Below, in pieces: positions 8,061 to 15,567 of a DNA stretch of 20,179 nt. Below the pieces are notes generated by a model. The model had not been told where the DNA came from and did no database searches. It worked only from the letters and a program-made list of their open reading frames with translations. The stretch comes from a virus, in the IMG/VR virus record IMGVR_UViG_3300030451_002390, positions 1-20,179 of that record; one strand, written 5' to 3'. The position numbers and the translations under genes were made by a program. The stretch's first letter is position 1; the number at the start of each line of letters is the position of its first letter.

Positions 8061-8843
8061 TTTTGAGCCTCCTAAAGTTATAAAATTATTGGTAACGTTA
8101 CTATCTGAACTAGCCCTGCTAGCATCCAAAATTACACTTCTTGGGTTAGCGGGTTTAGAAACTAAACCTTTACCCGAAAAAGAAATGTTTTGTAAAGAGC
8201 GTCCGATCTTCCTTCCTTCATATTCACCAGTGCCACCATACGCTCTTAAGTGTTTTGTTAAAAATGCGGAACCTTCATTCCTTTGTAAGATGCTGGATTT
8301 TCCATCTTCATCTGTCATAGCGTAGTCAAAGCCAGCAAATAAACATTCCATAGAAACAAACCATTTGCCTTCTTCGATCTCGGCAATAATTTGCTGCATT
8401 CTCTGTCTATTCTCTGGATCTGTCCAACTATTATAAAGAACCGCTTCCGAAATTATATCGAAATCTTTGGGAGCTTCATTAGCTTCTACCTTGTTTCCTT
8501 CTTTGTCTACAACATAACTACCAGTAATATGTCCAATGATATCATTCTCATTATGCATAAAATTGAATTGTTTATCTTCTGGTGTATTTCTAGCTGCAAA
8601 TGTAGCCTCTGGGGTAAATACGTCGTCATTTTTGTTCCAACCTGTGGATACTAAAATAGACTTTATATAATACAAATCAACCTGCTTGGGATTAGCACTT
8701 TCCGCTTTTATCTTTTCGGCAAAAGCAATTGCTTCCGCATCACCTTCTTTACAAAGTACAGCGGGCATAGAATACGCGACACTTGCACTAGACTGTACAA
8801 GGTCAGCGATGCCATCAGATATTTCTTGTGGGTATATTTTCAT
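7332..8843 (-). CDS. Prohead protease fused to C-terminal scaffold (503 aa)
   Basis: The first 240 residues look like a herpes/HK97-type prohead serine protease. Candidate catalytic residues are His97 (FNFMHNEN) and Ser164 (WFVSMEC). A late 'SFSGKGLVSKPANPRS' segment is typical of the end of this fold. From about residue 262 the chain becomes a long charged coiled coil rich in Glu, Lys and Ala, ending in a short Leu/Asn-rich tail (WLENNVLSK), as expected for a scaffolding core that is later digested. Fusion of protease and scaffold in one gene is known in lambda (C/Nu3) and others. The gene is flanked by portal and decoration genes. TGAGGAGTAACA precedes the ATG at 8843. An internal ATG at 8060 with its own strong ribosome binding site is listed separately. 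The catalytic residues are assigned by motif, not alignment. Confidence 0.78.
   Translation of the reverse strand: MKIYPQEISDGIADLVQSSASVAYSMPAVLCKEGDAEAIAFAEKIKAESANPKQVDLYYIKSILVSTGWNKNDDVFTPEATFAARNTPEDKQFNFMHNENDIIGHITGSYVVDKEGNKVEANEAPKDFDIISEAVLYNSWTDPENRQRMQQIIAEIEEGKWFVSMECLFAGFDYAMTDEDGKSSILQRNEGSAFLTKHLRAYGGTGEYEGRKIGRSLQNISFSGKGLVSKPANPRSVILDASRASSDSNVTNNFITLGGSKMSDTNVLEQQLAEVRSELASAKEEAATLQASLDEATSKEHTEAVAKLESEIASQAEAIKTLEESVASKDATIAELQAEAEKVEADMKEKMEELRKMKKEKKTEARKLSLVEAGLDEDEAEESLASYDDMDDATFDAIITAMTTMKKKYGDMHGDKKKKEKEEAMKHDEDEMKKKEKAAPTKKPVVADEAEAEEAEAEVSAEEALEEVETSEATLVDASDETDELEATRASVAEWLENNVLSK
8067..8075 (-). promoter_or_regulatory. Internal Shine-Dalgarno for the nested scaffold
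   Basis: Minus-strand TAGGAGGCT ahead of the ATG at 8060. It is a full AGGAGG match lying within the coding sequence of the longer protease gene, and it decides the nested start. Confidence 0.75.
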
Positions 8844-8860
8844 TGTTACTCCTCATCAAC

Positions 8861-8866
8861 ATTATA
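8861..8866 (-). promoter_or_regulatory. Candidate late promoter -10 (TATAAT) before the protease/scaffold gene
   Basis: Minus strand reads TTTTGTGTATAATGTTG, with the hexamer ending 17 nt before the ATG at 8843. No TTGACA-like hexamer occurs at the expected distance. The element overlaps no codon of the downstream gene and lies in the 44-nt gap after the portal stop. It shares GTGTATAAT with the element at 19015-19020. Confidence 0.45.
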
Positions 8867-8887
8867 CACAAAATAACGAAAAACTCA

Positions 8888-10888
8888 TTAATTGTGTAAT
8901 TTATGGTCAACATAGGAGCCAATTACATATTTTCTGTAAGTATCTATGTTCATATTTTCAATGTTAATATTCTTGTTTTCGAGGTCTTCTGTGAAGCTAG
9001 CTGGAGTTTTAACATTAGCATTTAAGGACTTAAATATAGTTTTCTCAGAAACCTCATCTCCTATATCAAAGTTAGTAAATACGTCTAACTTTAGTTGTTC
9101 TAAATCTGTAAACTGGGCCTTAGTTAATTGTCTTAAATTCTTTTTATCATTTAGATTTAAGAACGCGCGTGTTATCACCTCTGATATTTTAGCCCACGAT
9201 TCCTCTGCATAAACAAAAGCTTCAGCCACTGACGGTGTAGATCTAGGTTTTTGCACCCTCTTTTTCCTTGGTCCTTCATCTTGTTTAAACAAAGGTCTAC
9301 CTCCCTCAACTTCTACATCTGTAGGTTTGTCGCTAGGAGATGGCTCGTCTTTTGCGGGATTTGGCTCTGGTTTTTCTGGAGGTGGAGGTGGATGAAAAGG
9401 ACCAGCTTTTTCTGGACCAACAGTATCCCTCTTGCTGAGTTCTCGTTTGATTCTAATATTTTCAATTTGAGGTATTTCTTTGAATCTTTCAAGAAGCGTT
9501 TCATGACTAATGATATCTCTATCCGCGAGTTGAATAAGAAGATTCTTCTCGGAAGTCTCGTCTGAAAGTGACATTTGATCAAATTGTATGTGAGCCTTAT
9601 ATCTAAAGCCCATAGCCTTTCGTACTATTTCTAGTTCTTTTTCCCAAAACCTTACAAGTTGGTCACGACCGTATTGTAGTCGTTCTACCAGCGTTTTCAA
9701 TGAAATGAAATTATTTGTAAATCCACCACCATTGTTAGCCATGCCAGTTAAGGTAGGAGGTACGCCAAGTCCAGCATATATACTGTTAAGAACAGAATTA
9801 TATTTCTCAGAACCTAAAAATTTATATACGTCACTACTAGACTCTTGGAACGAAAGCTCTGGACCCCAGACAAGTTCCATAGTACCACCGCCAACATTGC
9901 TAGATAAAATATCACGCAACTTATTAATGGCAGCTTTATTTGGAAGAATCTTATGATCAAGACTACCTAAAGTCCATAACCTAATATTAGAAATAGCTCC
10001 ATCGAGTGCAGAAAGATCTGCAAGTCGCATTTTCTCAAGCATGATAATATCATCGAGGATAGCATAAATCATGGGGTTGGCCCACTGTCTCCAATCGTCC
10101 TTTTTGTAATAGAACATGCTAATACGTTCAGGATCTAGAGGTATATCTTTTTCTCCACGCTTGATACTTTGTTTGATATTTACGGGTAAAGTTTCTAGCA
10201 CATGATTAGGGATATCGCCAGCTTGAAACTTGTCGAAGAAAGAATTAGTAGTAATAGTATAATTTCTTAATCCCATAAATAATGATAGATTACCATCTTT
10301 ATTTTTGACAGTCAAGGGGTTGAAGAAATTGTATCTCCACGGTATTTCGTTCTCAGCTAGATTAGGGACTTCTACTTTAATATCTGAAGATAATGCTTTC
10401 ATGTAATTATTTAGTTGAGGAGTGACCTTAGCGTAGCTACGGTAAATAATAACATTTCCAGCTTTATACAGATTATTTAGAAACCTTTCAGATCTTTCCT
10501 TACCGTGTACATTTCTAAACCATTGTTGATAGAACTTTTCAACGCTTTTGTCGCGGTGGACGATGTTAATACCTTGACTGCCAAAATCTCCCATTAAATC
10601 AATAATGTTACGAATAATTCCAACCTTGTCGTATGCGTCCATGCACATTTTGATAATCCTACGCTGCTGATTAGGAACCGCTTCGCCGGGGCGAAATGCA
10701 TAATAGTCGTTAGCGTTGAATCCGGGTCTGACTGAGCGATTTGGCTCAATGTCTATAAAATGCCGATAAGTGCTGCCTTGAGTTTTGCCTAAACCTGTAT
10801 AAGCATCTACGCTGTCCGTCATTTTGGACATAGCATTTGCTTTGCTTTGGGAGTCGTCGTCCGACCAAGTAATCATGTCGTCGCTCAT
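8888..10888 (-). CDS. Portal protein with proline-rich hinge and C-terminal extension (666 aa)
   Basis: Forms the dodecameric portal through which DNA is packaged and to which the tail is joined. The core (about 40-475) has portal-like features: 'DKVGIIRNIIDLMGDFGSQG' near the start of the body, and 'GLGVPPTLTGMANNGGGF' late in the core, which matches the G-x-P-P segment of HK97/SPP1-type portals. After the core a Pro/Glu/Lys-rich hinge (about 485-530, including five prolines in a row) leads to a separate helical domain of about 130 residues. That tail is longer than in most portals of this type. Two tandem ATGs occur at 10891 and 10888; GAGGT lies only 3 nt before the first, so the second is preferred. 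The gene lies directly downstream of the large terminase. Confidence 0.85.
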   Translation of the reverse strand: MSDDMITWSDDDSQSKANAMSKMTDSVDAYTGLGKTQGSTYRHFIDIEPNRSVRPGFNANDYYAFRPGEAVPNQQRRIIKMCMDAYDKVGIIRNIIDLMGDFGSQGINIVHRDKSVEKFYQQWFRNVHGKERSERFLNNLYKAGNVIIYRSYAKVTPQLNNYMKALSSDIKVEVPNLAENEIPWRYNFFNPLTVKNKDGNLSLFMGLRNYTITTNSFFDKFQAGDIPNHVLETLPVNIKQSIKRGEKDIPLDPERISMFYYKKDDWRQWANPMIYAILDDIIMLEKMRLADLSALDGAISNIRLWTLGSLDHKILPNKAAINKLRDILSSNVGGGTMELVWGPELSFQESSSDVYKFLGSEKYNSVLNSIYAGLGVPPTLTGMANNGGGFTNNFISLKTLVERLQYGRDQLVRFWEKELEIVRKAMGFRYKAHIQFDQMSLSDETSEKNLLIQLADRDIISHETLLERFKEIPQIENIRIKRELSKRDTVGPEKAGPFHPPPPPEKPEPNPAKDEPSPSDKPTDVEVEGGRPLFKQDEGPRKKRVQKPRSTPSVAEAFVYAEESWAKISEVITRAFLNLNDKKNLRQLTKAQFTDLEQLKLDVFTNFDIGDEVSEKTIFKSLNANVKTPASFTEDLENKNINIENMNIDTYRKYVIGSYVDHKLHN

Positions 10889-10915
10889 CATTTACCTCAA
10901 TTGGATTGTAATTGG

Positions 10916-10921
10916 ATTATA
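10916..10921 (-). promoter_or_regulatory. Candidate late promoter -10 (TATAAT) before the portal gene
   Basis: Minus strand reads AATTAGTATAATCCAATT in the 34-nt gap between the large-terminase stop and the portal start. There is no visible -35. It shares GTATAAT with three other sites in the window. Confidence 0.4.
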
Positions 10922-10925
10922 CTAA

Positions 10926-12905
10926 TTAATACACGTTTTTCATGCCATCTTCAAACCAAGATGGCGCAGTATACATCTTTCCATCTTTTTTGCTGGAATG
11001 TCCACCAGTTGCAAAACCTCCGTAAAATGAAGGCTGTGCCACAGTCGGCATCCTATCTAAAGTTCTAGCAGCCATGTTAGCCATCAATAGTGCTGAATAT
11101 CTATCTTTACGTAATTTCTTTTTCTTTCCAGTTCCTATAACCACCTCTGGTGTATCCCACCTATCCCTACCGTTACTAGTTTGAGCAATTTGTATCATAG
11201 ACAATTCGTTCTTTAGTTCTTCAATATCTGTAACGCATTCCTCTAGTGTATCATATATTCTATTCTGCATGTTATCTTCATGTTCAGATATTGCTATGCT
11301 AACAGGATCAAAAAATGGAAATAATAATATCTTGTCCTCAAAGTCTTTTCTCATACCATGATTCGCCTCCGCTAACCAATCATACTTAGCAAACTGGCAC
11401 ATTTCTAAAATATGTAATCCTCTTTCGCCGTCTGTGTCTTTTTCTTTTTTATCGTCAATGGTGGGCCAAATTAAATGCTCTCCGTCTTGTATTTTATCCT
11501 TATCGTGCAAGGCTTCCATTACAGCAACTCCACCGCCCTGAGCATCTAGAGCTATATGTATACATGGAAATAATTTCATTAAATCTCTAATTTTCCTAGC
11601 GCAGTATGAGTAAAAGTCAGTTTCACTAGCATATCCTTTTTTAACTTTATCTTTATGTTCTGTTCTAGTTGTTGTCCAACAATGTACTATCTTTCTGTGA
11701 TCTGGATTTACTTCTAATACTACAATACTAAAATTGTCTACCTCTGAAGCTGGGTCAACTCCAAATATATATTTACTATCTTTATTACCCTTGAGCTGTG
11801 CTTGAAATATAATATCATTGCCTTCTCTATCTTTAATTGTTTCTTTATCATCAACAACGCATGACTCTATAAGTGATCGTTTAAAGAATCCTTGAGAGTC
11901 CGTAGTAAAACAAGCTCCGTATTCCATTTGATAGATCCCAGTATGAACAGTAGCTTTAGATCTAGCAACTTGATCTGAATCCATAAAACCTTTTGGAAGT
12001 AATTCGTATGGCATACGTATAATAGAATACTGAGTCCAATCAAAATCTTCTGGAGGATCTTCTCCAAAAATTTCTTTTAGCTTGTGAGGCTGACCGCCGC
12101 TCTTAATAATAGATTTCCATTTTTTCCAGTATGTAGCAAAATGATTAAAATCATAATAAGCAGTACCAGAAAGAACAATTTGATTATCTTTACTTTGTTG
12201 TTTTTGTTCTTCCTCTAGTGCTAGTCCTAGTTCTTGCGCTTTCTTTTCAGCTGCTAATCTTTTGACGTTCGCCACTGGGTCAGAACTAACAGCAGCAAAA
12301 CCAGCTACAACATTTTCAAAAATTTCTCTGGGTATAGATGCAAACTCATCAGCAATGATATCATTTGCGCGTTGACCTCTAATTTTCTGACCATCGCCTA
12401 GAGGTAGGCAAGTCACAGTGCTATCGTTAAGTCTCAGGGTGCATCTGTCAGTGTCTCTACGTGGACCGCTATCGCTGTCGCATATATCTCTAAGCATAGG
12501 AGAATTTCTCCAAATGGTCTCCATATACTCAAACAGAACCTTTGACTGCCTAAACGCAGCACCAACTATAACAATCTTACGTTTGGGTAATATTAAAGCT
12601 CTAAGTATAGAATATAAGGACAACATAAAAGATTTACCAAAGCCTCGACTAGCAACAAGCATAGGAAACTTTCTTTGCCATACTTCGTTTAAGAAAAGAG
12701 ACTGTGATGGCAATAACTGTACATTTAGTATATGATGAGTTATAAAAGATAGATACTCTGGCCTGATCATTAGCCATGCTAATTTAAGGTTAAAATCATC
12801 TTGATCTGGATTAATCATAGACATTGGATTAAAAATCTGAGTGTCTATAGAGTCTAAGCCTAGCCAAGCTTCATCAATTTGTTTTAGCTTTTCAGTTTTT
12901 GCCAC
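10926..12905 (-). CDS. terL: Terminase large subunit (659 aa)
   Basis: Two-domain DNA-packaging motor. The ATPase domain carries Walker A ASRGFGKS at about 85-92 and Walker B DIIADE with Asp186 and catalytic Glu187. The RNase H-like nuclease domain has the expected acidic residues: Asp384 in FGVDPAS, Asp454 in IALDAQGGG and Asp601 in RKDRYS. Length is normal to slightly long for the family. I place the start at the GTG at 12905, preceded by CGAGGTAATAAATAC. A longer frame to a TTG at 12965 adds a basic stretch and has no comparable ribosome binding site. With this start it overlaps the ClpP-like gene by 22 nt, suggesting translational coupling. It acts with the candidate small terminase (17069-17854), the portal, and probably the neighbouring HNH protein during packaging. 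Confidence 0.95.
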   Translation of the reverse strand: MAKTEKLKQIDEAWLGLDSIDTQIFNPMSMINPDQDDFNLKLAWLMIRPEYLSFITHHILNVQLLPSQSLFLNEVWQRKFPMLVASRGFGKSFMLSLYSILRALILPKRKIVIVGAAFRQSKVLFEYMETIWRNSPMLRDICDSDSGPRRDTDRCTLRLNDSTVTCLPLGDGQKIRGQRANDIIADEFASIPREIFENVVAGFAAVSSDPVANVKRLAAEKKAQELGLALEEEQKQQSKDNQIVLSGTAYYDFNHFATYWKKWKSIIKSGGQPHKLKEIFGEDPPEDFDWTQYSIIRMPYELLPKGFMDSDQVARSKATVHTGIYQMEYGACFTTDSQGFFKRSLIESCVVDDKETIKDREGNDIIFQAQLKGNKDSKYIFGVDPASEVDNFSIVVLEVNPDHRKIVHCWTTTRTEHKDKVKKGYASETDFYSYCARKIRDLMKLFPCIHIALDAQGGGVAVMEALHDKDKIQDGEHLIWPTIDDKKEKDTDGERGLHILEMCQFAKYDWLAEANHGMRKDFEDKILLFPFFDPVSIAISEHEDNMQNRIYDTLEECVTDIEELKNELSMIQIAQTSNGRDRWDTPEVVIGTGKKKKLRKDRYSALLMANMAARTLDRMPTVAQPSFYGGFATGGHSSKKDGKMYTAPSWFEDGMKNVY

Positions 12906-13531
12906 GTATTTATTACCTCGTCTGCGAAACCGTAGTAAACCGCTTCGTCTGCTGTGATATACCAATCGCCAGATTTTAACTTACGGTACAAGAAATTCTT
13001 TACTTTGTCAGTTGTTGGTTTAGCTCCATACTTATCTTTAAAAAATTGTCCAGAAACACAGGAGTTTGCGTATATTTCCATCATAACTTCGCATATATGT
13101 TTTTCATACTTAGCCCAGTTTTGAACGCTAAGGTATTCTCCATTTGCCGCAGTGGAGCCATAGTGCGACATAAAATATGTATTAGGAGTAATATATCTAG
13201 TGTCACCTGCCTGTAGTATTATACTACTCATTGATTCTGCTTGACCATACGCAACGATTGTTACATGACATCTACACATAGATATCGCGTCGTATATTAC
13301 CATACCATCAGACCACTCTCCTCCTACGCTCTGCATATGTATAATAATTGGATTAGATGATTTGAGTTCTAGTGCGCGTAAGTTCTTTAAAAATGTATTT
13401 GACATTTTATACTCTACGCCCGGATTCTCTTCATCATTAGATCCGTAGTGATTATGTAGAAATATTTCTCTACTATCTAAATTTGAATTATAGTTATGCA
13501 AATCGTAAAGTATATCTTTATCATGTATCAT
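12884..13531 (-). CDS. ClpP-like serine protease (215 aa)
   Basis: Clp protease proteolytic subunit fold. From the chosen start the catalytic triad is visible: Ser100 in YGQAESMSS, His123 in YFMSHYG and Asp189 in SGDWYITADEA. The oxyanion strand appears as QSVGGEW (canonical SPGG). Length is normal for ClpP. The start at 13531 is chosen because GGGAGGAAATCTTAAT precedes it; an in-frame ATG at 13564 would put this ribosome binding site inside the gene. The stop of the ERCC4-type nuclease is one base upstream (TAATATG). ClpP-like proteins occur in phages either as head-maturation proteases or as accessory enzymes that work with host Clp ATPases. Because a dedicated prohead protease is also present, the second role is plausible here but unproven. 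Confidence 0.88.
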   Translation of the reverse strand: MIHDKDILYDLHNYNSNLDSREIFLHNHYGSNDEENPGVEYKMSNTFLKNLRALELKSSNPIIIHMQSVGGEWSDGMVIYDAISMCRCHVTIVAYGQAESMSSIILQAGDTRYITPNTYFMSHYGSTAANGEYLSVQNWAKYEKHICEVMMEIYANSCVSGQFFKDKYGAKPTTDKVKNFLYRKLKSGDWYITADEAVYYGFADEVINTWQKLKS

Positions 13532-13532
13532 A

Positions 13533-14036
13533 TTAAGATTTCCTCCCGATTGTATACATTTCATTTATCCTCTTGAAAATGCTGCTAACAGCAAGAAATG
13601 CAGTGTGCTTGTTTCCACAAAACAATACATGTACATTATTGTACAATTCAAATTCAACTAAACACTTCAGCATATATCTTCCAGTGATTTTGACTGAAGC
13701 TTTATTCTTAATTGGTATTCTTGTTTCTTTAGGAAATTTTAGCAAATCCTCCAAAGAAAATTCTAAAACTAAATACTTATGTGGAAAACTTTCCATTCTA
13801 TTTATTTCGTTCATGAAGGCGTGTTTTTTAGAGCCAAGATTTATTGCCAACTCCTCCACGCAGCCCTTTCTTTCTATACATATCTTGTCCTCTAGTCCCT
13901 CTATGGAATAATCTCCAGTATCAAGTTTATGTTCTATCATTCCAGCACATGTGTTAAACTTACTAAAGTAATATCCGTCTTGCTCACGGGTATCTTTTAT
14001 GACAGTAAAATCAGGCGCTTGTTTGTACTTAGCCAT
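13533..14036 (-). CDS. ERCC4/XPF-type nuclease (167 aa)
   Basis: A single ERCC4 nuclease domain without helicase or helix-hairpin-helix parts. The motif series is clear: VIKDTREQDGYYF (Asp15, Glu18), HKLDTGDYSIEG (Asp42) and CIERKGCVEEL (Glu55-Arg56-Lys57). The family signature is GD-Xn-ERK-X3-D; here the last position is Glu61 rather than Asp, a conservative change. Such nucleases cut branched or flap DNA and could resolve replication or recombination intermediates before packaging. It overlaps the upstream HNH gene by 8 nt and is followed at 1 nt by the ClpP-like gene. The ATG lacks a strong ribosome binding site (AGAGAAATAATAA), so translation is probably coupled. Confidence 0.85.
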   Translation of the reverse strand: MAKYKQAPDFTVIKDTREQDGYYFSKFNTCAGMIEHKLDTGDYSIEGLEDKICIERKGCVEELAINLGSKKHAFMNEINRMESFPHKYLVLEFSLEDLLKFPKETRIPIKNKASVKITGRYMLKCLVEFELYNNVHVLFCGNKHTAFLAVSSIFKRINEMYTIGRKS

Positions 14037-14286
14037 TTATTATTTCTCTAAAAAGTAATTGGTAGTGGGATTCTTTACCAGTTATAGATTGATGACATTT
14101 TTTACACAACGTAATTCCATTTGATGGTTCATATCTTAATGCAGAAGCATTGGACCAAGTTTGTATGTGATGTACATTTAAATTTTTTTTCGATTTACAG
14201 TTAGGCATACGGCATTTGAATTTATCTCTTTTTAAAACTTCTGTTCTAAATTTTTTATAATCTGGGTCGTTGTAATTTCTTCTCAT
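14029..14286 (-). CDS. Small HNH endonuclease (85 aa)
   Basis: An 85-residue HNH domain with almost nothing else. A Zn-binding set Cys25, Cys30, Cys61, Cys64 frames the catalytic core: His39-His40 in NVHHIQ, Asn56 in SNGITLC and His65 in KKCHQSI. Small HNH proteins encoded next to terminase and portal genes are a known component of packaging machines in cos phages such as HK97 (gp74), where they assist large-terminase cleavage. The position here, three genes from terL in the same operon, supports that role. A free-standing homing endonuclease is the alternative, but the gene overlaps both neighbours (4 nt upstream as ATGA, 8 nt downstream), which argues for an integrated operon member. Confidence 0.88.
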   Translation of the reverse strand: MRRNYNDPDYKKFRTEVLKRDKFKCRMPNCKSKKNLNVHHIQTWSNASALRYEPSNGITLCKKCHQSITGKESHYQLLFREIING

Positions 14287-14534
14287 AGCTGCTCTATTTT
14301 ATCTATTCTTATTAACTTTCTTATCTTTCTGCATAAAACTCTAGTCTCTATTGTAGGTTGTTGTCGCATAAGTTTTTTCATCAGTCTTAACGTAATTTCG
14401 TGACACGCATCATCTGGACTCGAAGCGTCTATAAAACACAATGCAAACGGTATGGAAAACTCACCCGTTAGAATATATTTTTTTAAATCATTTTGTAAGT
14501 CAGATAAATCTATTGATATTCTATAATTTGGCAT
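14283..14534 (-). CDS. Unknown small protein (83 aa)
   Basis: Not recognised. The sequence MPNYRISIDLSDLQNDLKKY opens with a short strand and a helix; the last third is strongly basic with several Lys/Arg-rich helical turns (RLMKKLMRQQ, CRKIRKLIRIDK). No membrane segment or metal site is present. It overlaps the Gmd gene by 14 nt upstream and the HNH gene by 4 nt (ATGA) downstream, and has no good Shine-Dalgarno, so it is probably translated by coupling. The basic tail could suit nucleic-acid or terminase contact; this is only a guess from charge and neighbours. Confidence 0.7.
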   Translation of the reverse strand: MPNYRISIDLSDLQNDLKKYILTGEFSIPFALCFIDASSPDDACHEITLRLMKKLMRQQPTIETRVLCRKIRKLIRIDKIEQL

Positions 14535-15567
14535 CCATCATAAGTTTTATTAACCCCTCCAAATTGTACTTTGGTGTCCATCCTAGTTCTTCTTTAGCTT
14601 TGGTGCAGTCTCCTCTGAGATAGTCTACTTCTGAAGGTCTATAAAATTTTGGATCAACTACAACATGATTTTTCCAATCTTCTATACCCGCATAGTCAAA
14701 TGCGATGTCTAAGAATTCTGATATTGTATGGGTTTCTCCAGTACAAACTACATAATCGTCAGCTTGATCTTGTTGCAGCATTAACCACATTGCTTCTACG
14801 TAATCTCCAGCGTAGCCCCAATCTCTATAAGCATTTAAATTACCAAGCCTTAGCTTTGGAAAGCGATTTCCAACATCTCTATCACAGTATATATAGTCAT
14901 CATTAAATGATGTTGAGCCTACACATACTTTATCTTTCCATGTTTTATAATTTTTAATCCAACGAACTATTTTTTGCGTAACAAAATTCTCTCCCCTTCG
15001 CGGTCCTTCGTGATTAAAAAGAATACCAGAACTAGCATGTATGTCGTAAGCGTCCCTAAAAAGACGAACGCTGTAATGAGCAGCGCACTTAGAGATTGCA
15101 TAAGGCGAGTTAGGCATAAACTTAGTTTGTTCATTTTGATATTTCCTTCCTTGTTTATCAATGTCGTAAGAACTGCCAAACATTTCGCTAGAAGAGGCTT
15201 GGTAAAATCTCGTCCTGAACATACCAAGGTCTACTAGAGATTGTAATAGATTTATGCATCCTTTACCTGTAATATCCCAAGTCAAAGATGGTTGATTAAA
15301 TGAGCTTGCTACATGCGACTGAGCCGCTAGATTATAGACTTCATCTACATCCTCGTTATTTTTGAATATATTTATAACACTACTTACATCTGTAATGTCT
15401 CCCTCGATTAAATTGAATTTGTCAAAGTCAAGTAGATGCTTAATTCTCTCCGTTGTGTCTACACTGCACCTCCTAGTTACTCCTATAACCTCATAATTCT
15501 TCTCAAGCAGTAAATCTGCGAGATGGCTTCCATCCTGTCCCGTAATGCCTGTGACTATTGCTTTCAT
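14521..15567 (-). CDS. gmd: GDP-mannose 4,6-dehydratase (348 aa)
   Basis: Short-chain dehydrogenase/reductase that converts GDP-D-mannose to GDP-4-keto-6-deoxy-D-mannose, the precursor of GDP-L-fucose and related 6-deoxy sugars. The NADP-binding motif GITGQDG is at 7-13, the 'YNLAAQSHV' strand at 78-86, the catalytic Ser127-Glu128 in SSSEMFG and the Tyr156-x3-Lys160 pair in SPYAISK. The substrate-side motifs NHEGPRRGENFVT, LGNLNAYRDWGYAGDYVEAM and the C-terminal GDCTKAKEELGW are all close to canonical. Length is normal, but a segment around residues 215-232 (SFNDDYIYCDRDVG) looks like an insertion before LGNL. The gene overlaps the GT6 gene by 4 nt (ATGA) and has AAAGGA as ribosome binding site. 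No GDP-fucose synthase is seen in the window, so the final sugar is uncertain. Confidence 0.95.
   Translation of the reverse strand: MKAIVTGITGQDGSHLADLLLEKNYEVIGVTRRCSVDTTERIKHLLDFDKFNLIEGDITDVSSVINIFKNNEDVDEVYNLAAQSHVASSFNQPSLTWDITGKGCINLLQSLVDLGMFRTRFYQASSSEMFGSSYDIDKQGRKYQNEQTKFMPNSPYAISKCAAHYSVRLFRDAYDIHASSGILFNHEGPRRGENFVTQKIVRWIKNYKTWKDKVCVGSTSFNDDYIYCDRDVGNRFPKLRLGNLNAYRDWGYAGDYVEAMWLMLQQDQADDYVVCTGETHTISEFLDIAFDYAGIEDWKNHVVVDPKFYRPSEVDYLRGDCTKAKEELGWTPKYNLEGLIKLMMDAKL

Noticed and set aside
12906-12965. Longer large-terminase start at a TTG (20 extra basic residues)
   Set aside because: No ribosome binding site there, while the GTG at 12905 has GAGGT upstream; the longer form would overlap the ClpP-like gene more.
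13532-13564. Upstream in-frame ATG of the ClpP-like gene
   Set aside because: The strong GGGAGGA lies inside this extension and points to the ATG at 13531.
14967-15237. Frames on both strands within the Gmd gene
   Set aside because: Gmd motifs are continuous across the region, so these are shadows.
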